A stretch of DNA of 64,000 nt, taken from contig CAVRRZ010000004.1 in NCBI GenBank assembly GCA_963723745.1, forward strand, positions 310,001 to 374,000, written 5' to 3'. Numbering within the stretch: position 1 is the first letter of the stretch; each line of letters starts with the position of its first letter. The notes under the pieces were generated by a model. It was not told where the DNA came from. It saw only the letters and a program-made list of their open reading frames with translations, and did not search any database. A program made the position numbers and the translations under genes. Shown here piece after piece: positions 56,436 through 64,000 of this stretch. Origin of the DNA: CAVRRZ01 sp963723745. Its GTDB lineage: Bacteria > Actinomycetota > Actinomycetes > Mycobacteriales > Geodermatophilaceae.

Positions 56436-56947
56436 GCGGGCCGGCGACCGGCGCGGAGGGCGGTGGCCCGGTCGGCCGGCTGGTCGGGATCTGGCTGGCC
56501 GATGAGGCTGCGGCGCCGATGCGCAGCGTGTCTTCCGCCGAGTTGCTGGCCGGCCGCGGGATCGCCGGCGACCGGTACGCGCTCGGCGGGGGGACATGGG
56601 CCCGGTACCCGGACGCGGAGAAGCAGCTCACCCTGATCGACGAGGCCGACGTCGAGGCGGCCGCCCGCGAGTCCGGACACCCGCTCACCGCCGGTCAGAC
56701 CCGCCGCAACCTGGTGACGACGGGAGCCGCACTGCCGGAGCTGATCGGCCGCCGGTTCGCCGTGGGCGACGCGGTGCTGGTCGGGGTGAAGCGCTGCCCG
56801 CCGTGCCGGCACCTCGAGCGGCTGGTCGGCGTGCCACTGCTCGGGGCGCTGCGCGACCGGGGCGGGATCAACGCCGCCGTCCTGGTCGGCGGGACGATCG
56901 CGCCCGGTCTCCCGCTCCGTCCCCTCGATGACGATCGGCCCGGGTGA
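56432..56947 (+). CDS. MOSC domain protein
   Basis: 171 residues. MOSC fold: GRGIAGDRYALGGGTW, KQLTLIDEADV, TRRNLVTTG, and the conserved Cys region VGVKRCPPCRHLERL. MOSC proteins bind molybdenum cofactor or carry sulfur. Its place at the end of the biotin transporter operon is curious; there is no obvious molybdenum gene nearby. Confidence 0.88.
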   Translation: MSGPATGAEGGGPVGRLVGIWLADEAAAPMRSVSSAELLAGRGIAGDRYALGGGTWARYPDAEKQLTLIDEADVEAAARESGHPLTAGQTRRNLVTTGAALPELIGRRFAVGDAVLVGVKRCPPCRHLERLVGVPLLGALRDRGGINAAVLVGGTIAPGLPLRPLDDDRPG

Positions 56948-56962
56948 TCCTCGGGCACCGGA

Positions 56963-58108
56963 TCAGCGAGCGGCCTCCACCACCATGGCCACGCCCTGCC
57001 CGCCGCCCACGGCGATCGCGGCCAGCCCGTAGCGACCGCCGGGACGGCGTACCAGCTGGCTGAAGAGGCGAACGGCGAGGACCGCCCCAGACGCTCCCCA
57101 CGGGTGCCCCAGTGCGAGCGCCCCGCCGTCCCGGCACACCCGCCGGGGATCGAGGCCGAGCTCGGCGCAGCAGGCCAAGACCTGGCCGGCGAAGGCTTCG
57201 TTGAACTCGATCACGTCGATGTCCCCGAGGTCGAGTCCGGCACGCTCGAGCGCCCGGCGCGCGGCCGGGACGATGCCGATCCCGGGAAGCTCGGGATGGA
57301 CGCCGGCCGTCGCCGTGGCCAGGATGCGCAGCCCGGGGCGCCGGGTCCGCGCGAATGTCGCGCCGTCGACCAGCGCGACCAGCGCCGCACCGTCGTTGAT
57401 CCCGCAAGCGTTGCCCGCGGTGACGGTGCCGTCGGCGGCGTAGACCGGGTGCAGCCGGGCCAGGCGGTGCGTCGTCAGTCCGGCCCGCGGGCGCTCGTCG
57501 ACCCGGAGGGCCCCGACAGGCACGATCTCCGCGTCGAAGAGTCCCGCCGCCTGGCTGGCCACCGCGCGCGCGTGCGAGCGCGCCGCGTACTCGTCCTGGG
57601 CGTCCCGTGCGATGCCGTACCGGTGAGCCAGTGCATCGGCGGCCGGCCCCATCTCCGGGTCGCCGAGAGCCGCCGGGGCGAACGGAGCTCGCTCGTAGCG
57701 CACCGGATCGCCGTCCGTCGGCGGCCAGAATCGCCAGGGCGCGGTCGAGGCCGATTCGACCCCGCCGGCCAGGACGATGCCCGGCTCCTCACGGACGGTC
57801 GCGGCGGCGAGCACGATCGCGGCCAGGCCGCTGCCGCACTGCCGGTCGACGGTGAGGCCGGGCACGTCGACCGGCAGCCCGGCTTGCAGGGCGGCGAAGC
57901 GGGCCAGGTTCCCGCCCGGACCGGTGCAGTTGCCCAGGAAGACGTCCCGGATCGGCGCGGTCCCGGCCAGTTCACCGGCGGCGTCGGTGATCAGCGGCGC
58001 CACGAGTTCGGCGGCGGTGAGCCCTCGCAGCGCGTGACCGGCGGTCCCGATGGGTGTCCGCCGGGCGGCCACGATCACGGGGGCGTCGCCTGCCCCGGAC
58101 CGGTTCAC
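56963..58108 (-). CDS. Thiolase family protein with altered active site
   Basis: 381 residues. Nucleophile Cys in VDRQCGSGLAA, FNEAFAGQ Asn, GGALALGHPWGASGA His. The C-terminal CxGGGxG motif that supplies the second catalytic Cys reads AVGGGQG: Ala replaces Cys (GCC codon). The Gly-Asn-Ser/Ala-x-GINDGA loop has GNACGINDGA. So it is probably not a standard beta-ketothiolase. GTG overlaps the ligase stop (GTGA), implying joint function with the acyl-CoA ligase. Confidence 0.85.
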   Translation of the reverse strand: MNRSGAGDAPVIVAARRTPIGTAGHALRGLTAAELVAPLITDAAGELAGTAPIRDVFLGNCTGPGGNLARFAALQAGLPVDVPGLTVDRQCGSGLAAIVLAAATVREEPGIVLAGGVESASTAPWRFWPPTDGDPVRYERAPFAPAALGDPEMGPAADALAHRYGIARDAQDEYAARSHARAVASQAAGLFDAEIVPVGALRVDERPRAGLTTHRLARLHPVYAADGTVTAGNACGINDGAALVALVDGATFARTRRPGLRILATATAGVHPELPGIGIVPAARRALERAGLDLGDIDVIEFNEAFAGQVLACCAELGLDPRRVCRDGGALALGHPWGASGAVLAVRLFSQLVRRPGGRYGLAAIAVGGGQGVAMVVEAAR

Positions 58109-59142
58109 GAAGACCCACCGCCAACTGCGGTGACCGGCGTCAGCCGCCCTGTGCGGGCCAGGTCGGCAACGGCCGCTCGGTCGAGCTTGCCCCCGGCGGT
58201 GAGCGGGAGATCGTCGATCCGGAACCAGCGCCGCGGCCGCTGCGCGGGCGCGAGCTCGGCGCGGGCCGCCCGGCGCACGGTGGGAACGGCGGCCGCGTCG
58301 GGCACGACAGCGGCGACCACCGCGCCCAGCCGGGGGTGGGGCACGCCGACCACCACGACGTCGCCGTCCACACTGCGCCTCAGCACCCGCTCCACGTCGT
58401 CGACCAACACCGTGACGCCTCCGGTCAGCACCACGTCGCAGCCTCGTCCGGTGACGGTCAGCACGCCGGCGTCGAGACAGCCGCGATCCCCTACCGTGGC
58501 GTAGCCGTCGTCGTCCACGCGGAACGGAGGCTCCGTGCACGGCCGGCCGTCCGGCCCCAGGTAGCCGAGGGCAAGGTACGGCGACCGCGCGCGGATCACG
58601 CCGCCGCGCACCCGCACCTCGGCGCCGGGAAAGGGCCGCAGGTCGTCCTCGGCCGTGCCCCAGGCGACGAAGGACAGCTCCGCTGCTCCGTAGTAGTGCG
58701 CCACCCGGGCACCGGCTGCCTGCGCCCGCCGCGCGAGGGCGCGCGGCAACCGATCGCCGGCGACCACGACGTGCACGCCGCGGATCGGCGCACCGGCACG
58801 CAGGGCGGCGACCAGTGCCGACGGCGTGAGGTGCACGTGGGTCGCGTCGTCCGGGGTGTCGACCAGGCTCGCCCCGGCCCAGCGGGAGTGCACGGCGGCG
58901 AACAGGTTCATCGTCGAGGTGAGCGGTCCGGGGACCCACACGCGCGAGCCGGTGTCGACCTCCGTGAGCCGCGAGAGGTGCGGAAAGGAGGTCACCCACG
59001 AGTGGGTGGTGCGGACGACGGCGCGCGGCCGGCTCGTGGTGCCCGACGTCCGCAACGCGAGCAGGTCTCCGGCCGCGTGGGCGTCGAGCACGGCGGCGAC
59101 CGGATCGGGGGCTACGACGACGTCTCGCACGGTCGGGGCCAC
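58105..59142 (-). CDS. Short AMP-dependent acyl-CoA ligase (MenE-like length)
   Basis: 345 residues, much shorter than the usual 500. P-loop LRTSGTTSRPRAVVRT at about 30-45, HYYGAAELSFV, GDRG near 218, and C-terminal AGGKLDRAAV with the catalytic Lys. Lacks the N-terminal 150-200 residues of long ligases; similar short forms are seen in o-succinylbenzoate-CoA ligases. GTG with GGGAGG upstream. Together with the unusual thiolase it would activate and process an acyl chain of unknown type. The gap 59143-59379 shows nothing supportable. Confidence 0.8.
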   Translation of the reverse strand: MAPTVRDVVVAPDPVAAVLDAHAAGDLLALRTSGTTSRPRAVVRTTHSWVTSFPHLSRLTEVDTGSRVWVPGPLTSTMNLFAAVHSRWAGASLVDTPDDATHVHLTPSALVAALRAGAPIRGVHVVVAGDRLPRALARRAQAAGARVAHYYGAAELSFVAWGTAEDDLRPFPGAEVRVRGGVIRARSPYLALGYLGPDGRPCTEPPFRVDDDGYATVGDRGCLDAGVLTVTGRGCDVVLTGGVTVLVDDVERVLRRSVDGDVVVVGVPHPRLGAVVAAVVPDAAAVPTVRRAARAELAPAQRPRRWFRIDDLPLTAGGKLDRAAVADLARTGRLTPVTAVGGGSS

Positions 59143-59379
59143 CTCGCGTCACCTCCCACGCACGCTTCCTGGTTCGCGCGGCTGCCGGGGCCGGCGCTGC
59201 CGCGACGGTAGTGCAGGACCACCGGGCGGCCGGCGACCGCCGGTCCCTCAGCAGCCCGTCGACAGCGCTGGGGCCGGCGGCCGGTCCCGGCCGACGGAAG
59301 TTGCGACAGGCCGAACGTGGCGGTCGTCCCCGGGCTGGGAGGCCCGCCAGGATCGGGGTACGGGCGGAGACGGCCGGGC

Positions 59380-59802
59380 TCAGGCCGTGGGCTCGTCGGT
59401 GTAGCGGGCCAGGAACTCCTTCTCCTCCGCGGTGATCCGGCGCGGCCGCTGCAGAGCGAAGTCGAAGGGCACCAGCACGGTGCTGCCGGTGACCGCCAGC
59501 TCTCCGTGGTCGAAGGTCTCGTAGTGGCAGACGAACGAGGCCGCGCGCACGGTGGACACCCAGATCTGGATCTCCAGCGGCTCGGCGTCGTAGACCACCG
59601 AGCGCCGATACCTGATCTCGTGGGAGGCGACGACGAGCCCACGGCGCATGCCGGTCTTCTCGTCGTGCGTGGGGTGCTCGAAGAAGAGCTGGACGCGGGC
59701 CATCTCGAAGTACTCGAGAAAGGCCGTGTTGTTGACGTGCTGGTAGGCGTCCATGTCCGACCAGCGCATCGGGACGTGCACGATGTGCCTCACGGGCCCC
59801 AC
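59380..59802 (-). CDS. Acyl-CoA thioesterase, 4HBT hotdog family
   Basis: 140 residues. Hotdog fold with MRWSDMDAYQHVNNTAFLEYFEMARV, the YbgC/4HBT-type catalytic Asp, and strands RYRRSVVYDAEPLEIQIWV. GTG start; a second GTG three codons later is possible. Hydrolyses acyl-CoA, probably linked in role but not in operon to the ligase/thiolase pair. Confidence 0.88.
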   Translation of the reverse strand: MGPVRHIVHVPMRWSDMDAYQHVNNTAFLEYFEMARVQLFFEHPTHDEKTGMRRGLVVASHEIRYRRSVVYDAEPLEIQIWVSTVRAASFVCHYETFDHGELAVTGSTVLVPFDFALQRPRRITAEEKEFLARYTDEPTA

Positions 59803-59837
59803 CCTGCCGCACCGTGGGCCGCTGCCGCGCGCGGGCC

Positions 59838-59850
59838 TACCGTGGGCGCC
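59838..59850 (+). promoter_or_regulatory. Probable leaderless promoter of the phosphatase gene
   Basis: TACCGT at 59838-59843, seven bases, then GTG 59851, with no SD. Confidence 0.4.
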
Positions 59851-60279
59851 GTGGGTGGGTCCTGGGACGCTGGTCTGACCGGTGTACTGGAGTTGCCGTC
59901 CGGCCGTCTCGTCCGCGGTCGGTCACTGCGCGAGTCCGCGGGGAACCCGCCGCCCGAATTCGGTCTCTACCTGCTGGCCAGGCCGCCGGCCGGCATCGCC
60001 TGGCCGTGCGGCTGGGTGCGCTGGCCGGACTTCGGCCTGCCCGCTGACCCGGAGCGGCTGCACCATGCCCTGCGGGAGGTGTGGGAGCGCGCGGGCAGCC
60101 AGCGCGTCGAGATCGCCTGCCGGGGCGGAACCGGCCGGACCGGCACCGCGCTGGCCTGCCTCGCCGTGCTGGACGGGGTGCCGCCGCCCCAGGCGGTGGC
60201 GTTCGTGCAGGCGGGCTACCGGCCGCACGCCGTGGAGACCCCCCGGCAACGCGCCTTCGTGATCGGGTTCCGGCCCTGA
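59851..60279 (+). CDS. Small protein-tyrosine-phosphatase-like protein
   Basis: 142 residues. PTP loop ACRGGTGRTGTALACLAVL (CxxGxxRT) near 90, general-acid loop WPDFGLP near 62, and the C-terminal helix RPHAVETPRQRAFV. Fits the compact cysteine-phosphatase fold. Substrate unknown. Found at the same place, next to a thioesterase and ettA, on the plus strand. Confidence 0.82.
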   Translation: MGGSWDAGLTGVLELPSGRLVRGRSLRESAGNPPPEFGLYLLARPPAGIAWPCGWVRWPDFGLPADPERLHHALREVWERAGSQRVEIACRGGTGRTGTALACLAVLDGVPPPQAVAFVQAGYRPHAVETPRQRAFVIGFRP

Positions 60280-60284
60280 CGGCG

Positions 60285-60318
60285 GCGGCCCGCCGGAGCG
60301 ACCGCTCCGACGGGCCGC
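60285..60318. terminator. Hairpin between converging phosphatase and ettA genes
   Basis: GCGGCCCGCCGGAGCG (60285-60300) and CGCTCCGACGGGCCGC (60303-60318) pair at 15 of 16 positions. A further CTCCGACGGGCCG copy follows at 60321. Position after both stops supports a bidirectional terminator. Confidence 0.55.
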
Positions 60319-60354
60319 TCGCTCCGACGGGCCGCGGTCGCCGTCGCCATCCGT

Positions 60355-62025
<1,671 letters not shown>

Positions 62026-62057
62026 TGGGCTGCCGAGCCTTCCGTCGTCTCGCGAAG

Positions 62058-62091
62058 GGGGGCGGGGCGGCCGTGCGGCGGCCCCGCCCCC
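62058..62091. terminator. Terminator-like hairpin downstream of ssb
   Basis: GGGGGCGGGGC (62058-62068) pairs perfectly with GCCCCGCCCCC (62081-62091). It separates ssb from ettA, both on the minus strand. Confidence 0.6.
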
Positions 62092-62127
62092 GTGCGTGCT
62101 GTCGACGATCCTCCCAGCCCGGGGCAA

Positions 62128-62721
62128 CTACGCGTGCACGGGCTCCGGGGCGTGATCGCCGGCGGTCACCTGGTGCAACGCCTCGTCGGCCCCCACGTAG
62201 TCCCGACCGCGCAGAAGGCGCTCGCCGTCCTCGCCGGCGTCGAGAAGCTCACCGGTCATGGGGTCGACGCCGTCGACGTACGCCTCGTCCGCGTCGTCGC
62301 CCAGTGGGCCGGCGTGCGGGGAGTCACCCGGGCCGGCCCCCTCCCCCGCTCCGACGGCGCGCACGGTCTTGATCCGGGTGAACTGGGCGGTGCCCTTGGC
62401 CAGATCGTGGCCGACCGCGCGGGCCCGGATCCGGGGCTTGCTCCGCGGGCCGTCGTCGCTCTGCCAGTTCTGCGTGCTGATGTCACCGCGCACGATGACG
62501 GGGTCGCCCTTGCTGACGCAGCCGGAGACGTGACCGCTGAGCTGACCCCAGCACTCGACGTCGATCCAGAGCGTGCTGCCGTCGACGAACGAGCCGCTGG
62601 CGGCGTCGTAGCGCCGGGACGTCGAGGCCAGGCGGAAGTTGGTGACCGGGCCGTTCTGCGTACGGACCAGTCGCGGTGAGTCGACGACGTTGCCGACGAC
62701 GGTGATCGAGGTGTCGTTCAC
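62128..62721 (-). CDS. ssb: Single-stranded DNA-binding protein
   Basis: 197 residues. OB fold: TSITVVGNVVDSPRLVRTQNGPVTNFRLASTSRRYD, LWIDVECWGQLSGHVSGCVSKGDPVIVRGDI. Acidic, Gly/Asp-rich C-terminal half, but it lacks the usual DDDIPF tip (ends PEPVHA). This resembles SsbB-type paralogues, while the replicative SSB would be elsewhere. Confidence in the paralogue assignment is moderate. Confidence 0.9.
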   Translation of the reverse strand: MNDTSITVVGNVVDSPRLVRTQNGPVTNFRLASTSRRYDAASGSFVDGSTLWIDVECWGQLSGHVSGCVSKGDPVIVRGDISTQNWQSDDGPRSKPRIRARAVGHDLAKGTAQFTRIKTVRAVGAGEGAGPGDSPHAGPLGDDADEAYVDGVDPMTGELLDAGEDGERLLRGRDYVGADEALHQVTAGDHAPEPVHA

Positions 62722-62931
62722 GGTGCCCTCCAGGCAGTCGCGCCGTGGCCGGCGCCGGCCGACCCGTTGCCGGCCTGGTCCGACCTTCGACGCCCGCTCG
62801 ACCTGGGAGAAGGCACGCCCGCGATCTGTGGACGGCCACCGCCCCTGTGGACACCCGCGTCCCCCGAAGGCGGAGCATCGTCACCGGCTGCGGGCCGCCG
62901 ACGTGCCGGCGGTGCGATGATCGGCTCCCGA

Positions 62932-63004
62932 GCGCCCGTAGCTCAGCGGATAGAGCAGGTGCCTTCTAAGCACTTGGTCGCAGGTTCGATCCCTGCCGGG
63001 CGCG
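62932..63004 (+). tRNA. tRNA-Arg, anticodon TCT
   Basis: Acceptor GCGCCCG (62932-62938) pairs with CGGGCGC (62997-63003), with discriminator G. D arm GCTC...GAGC, anticodon loop CTTCTAA giving TCT (Arg, AGA), T arm with GGTTCGATCCC. No encoded CCA. The upstream 62722-62931 gap contains two CTGTGGAC stretches but no gene. Confidence 0.95.
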
Positions 63005-63108
63005 CTCTGTGATGTCGCAGGACCCTGCGATGTCGAGCAGGCGCCCGATTGCCCGTCGAAGGATCGGCAGGTCGTGAATGACGGTGCTGGCATGTCGATG
63101 GTGACGGG

Positions 63109-63392
63109 TCACAGCGCCACCAGGTCGGCCTCGATCTCGGGACGAGCCCCCACCTTGAGTCCGGCCTCGGGCACCACATCCACCCGCGCCCCAGCAGATC
63201 CTCCAGATCACGTCGCAGCCGGCCGAGGGTGAACAGACCCATGTCGTCTGGCAGGTCCATCAGCAGGTCGACGTCGCTGTCCCTGTGCTCGGTTCCCCGG
63301 GCGACGCTGCCGAAGACCCGCACGTGACCAGCGCCGTACGAGGCGGCAATCGCCTTGATCCGCGCGCGGTGCCGGACCACCCGACGCCCCAA
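63109..63392 (-). pseudogene. MNT-type nucleotidyltransferase, frameshifted near its end
   Basis: About 94 residues when joined. Nucleotidyltransferase core VRVFGSVARGTEHRDSDVDLLMDL (GSxARG, DxD), then GLFTLGRLRRDLEDLLG. One base is missing from a G run near 63190, after which VDVVPEAGLKVGARPEIEADLVAL and stop appear. MNT antitoxins pair with HEPN toxins; none is found in the 100 bases to the tRNA. Start is TTG 63392 or GTG 63380, directly against a transposase fragment. Confidence 0.6.
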
Positions 63393-63404
63393 CGTGCCCG
63401 AGAG

Positions 63405-63579
63405 GGTTGCCGCGGTCCCCTGACCCGCCGCTCCGATACCGGTCGGCCCAGCGCTTGGCCGTGGGCCAGGAGACGTTGAACACCGCCGCCGCGTAGGAGA
63501 TCGACCAGCCGTCCTCGACCACGGCGCGCGCCAGCCTCAGTCGGTGGCGTGGAGTCAGGGCGGCATTACCGTGGGACAC
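63405..63579 (-). pseudogene. IS481-type transposase N-terminal remnant
   Basis: VSHGNAALTPRHRLRLARAVV, then a helix-turn-helix YAAAVFNVSWPTAKRWADRYRSGG, which is the leucine-rich N-terminus of IS481 transposases of another subgroup than the one at 32.4 kb. It ends after about 58 residues where the MNT gene begins. The DDE core is missing. Decayed, but its HTH could still be made. Confidence 0.6.
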
Positions 63580-63730
63580 GAGGACCTCCGGGTCGTGGGT
63601 GGGTGCCTTCAGCAGCTCCACTCCACGTCCGGAGGTCCTCCCCGAACAAGATCAGTCAGATCGTGTCGTCACACGCCCTCGACCAACGTCTCTGGGCAGT
63701 ACAGCTAGCTCCGCGGTCGGCGCCCCCCGA

Positions 63731-63780
63731 ACGCGCAGAACCCCCGGTCGCGGTGCAGCGTGGCCGGGGGTTCTGCGCGT
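63731..63780. terminator. Strong perfect hairpin terminator
   Basis: ACGCGCAGAACCCCCGG (63731-63747) and its exact complement (63764-63780): a 17-bp stem with a 16-base loop. It follows the DUF6131 stop on the minus strand. Confidence 0.75.
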
Positions 63781-63817
63781 GCCGGATGCGAACGAGGGCT
63801 TCGTCCGCCCGACGTGG

Positions 63818-63973
63818 CTACCAGTAGTGCTTTCGACCGCCGACGGCGCGGCCCATCGAGCCGGCGACGTACAGCACGGCGCCGATGACCAGCAGGATGA
63901 TGCCGATGGTCCACAGGATGGAGATGTCGAGGAAGAAGCCGAGCAGCAGCAGGACGAGCCCGAGGACGATCAC
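63818..63973 (-). CDS. DUF6131-like small membrane protein
   Basis: 51 residues. Two hydrophobic helices (LGLVLLLLGFF and WTIGIILLVIGAVLYVAG) and a basic C-terminus GRAVGGRKHYW. GTG 63973 has AGGAG upstream. Such proteins are common, abundant and unstudied in actinobacteria. Confidence 0.75.
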   Translation of the reverse strand: MIVLGLVLLLLGFFLDISILWTIGIILLVIGAVLYVAGSMGRAVGGRKHYW

Positions 63974-64000
63974 GAAGGTCTCCTAGCGGTGGCGGACAGG

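Noticed and set aside
62830..62860. CTGTGGAC repeats resembling DnaA boxes near ssb and tRNA-Arg
   Set aside because: Only two partial matches, no AT-rich unwinding region and no dnaA, dnaN or parA genes; not an origin.
63005..63108. HEPN toxin partner for the MNT gene
   Set aside because: Only about 100 bases remain before the tRNA and none of the three frames shows the RxxxxH motif or a HEPN helix pattern.

Overview
The window is high-GC actinobacterial DNA with nearly every gap filled by a gene. Codon usage, the gene families and a block matching the Mycobacterium tuberculosis order around Rv2465c-Rv2471 (rpiB, mycothiol-linked DsbA-like protein, pepN, DUF5130, CtaJ-like protein, HNH nuclease, glbO, GH13 glucosidase) point to a free-living Actinomycetota. 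A member of the Geodermatophilaceae or a relative is my guess; no rRNA is present to settle it. It looks chromosomal: biotin uptake, thiamine synthesis, EttA, SSB and tRNA-Arg are housekeeping genes, and accessory pieces (one intact IS481-type element, one IS481 remnant, a VapBC pair, an MNT-type gene) are few.

Layout. 1-2.4 kb: end of a chromate transporter, a siderophore-interacting reductase behind a good IdeR/DtxR box, and a tiny zinc-ribbon protein. 2.5-10.4 kb: a seven-gene minus-strand operon for a molybdenum hydroxylase (FAD, 2Fe-2S and Mo subunits, CoxG, MoxR, CoxE, XdhC), with a divergent GAF-PucR regulator (10.6-12.5 kb). The active-site loop is AYRGFG, so it should not be called CO dehydrogenase. 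12.5-16 kb: a coupled cluster of aromatic-ring-type FAD monooxygenase, DUF3500 protein and MFS transporter. 16.3-24.3 kb: thiamine synthesis under two TPP riboswitches (thiE-thiO-thiS-thiG-tenI-thiD, then thiC) followed by a BluB-CobT fusion that should be co-transcribed with thiC.

24.4-34.4 kb: a duplicated-domain unknown, a quinone-reductase-like enzyme, a HelR-type RNA polymerase recycling ATPase with a perfect 27-bp inverted repeat containing a rifamycin-associated-element-like core, a sigma factor plus VOC protein, two lipoproteins, and an IS481-family element with a CCTAGG target duplication. 34.4-40.6 kb: Eis-like acetyltransferase, VapBC with an operator-like palindrome, rpiB, a decayed DUF429 gene, an MBL hydrolase, an SDR, twin perfect palindromes and a GH13 glucosidase.

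40.6-49.9 kb: conserved genes (DsbA-like, pepN, DUF5130, CtaJ-like, amidase, kynureninase, start of a prolyl oligopeptidase) carry single-base indels every few hundred bases on both strands while protein similarity continues through each break. I read this as a poor-quality stretch of sequence rather than gene decay; thiC has one similar indel. 51.5-64 kb: MscS channel, MFS transporter, truncated haemoglobin GlbO, the biotin ECF transporter BioYMN with a MOSC protein, an unusual thiolase with a short acyl-CoA ligase, a thioesterase, a small phosphatase, EttA, SSB, tRNA-Arg(TCT), remnants of an MNT gene and a transposase, and a DUF6131 membrane protein.

Regulation visible in the DNA includes two TPP riboswitches, an iron box, the RAE-like site, a VapB operator candidate, and several starts that look leaderless (TACCGT or nAGACn six or seven bases before the start codon).
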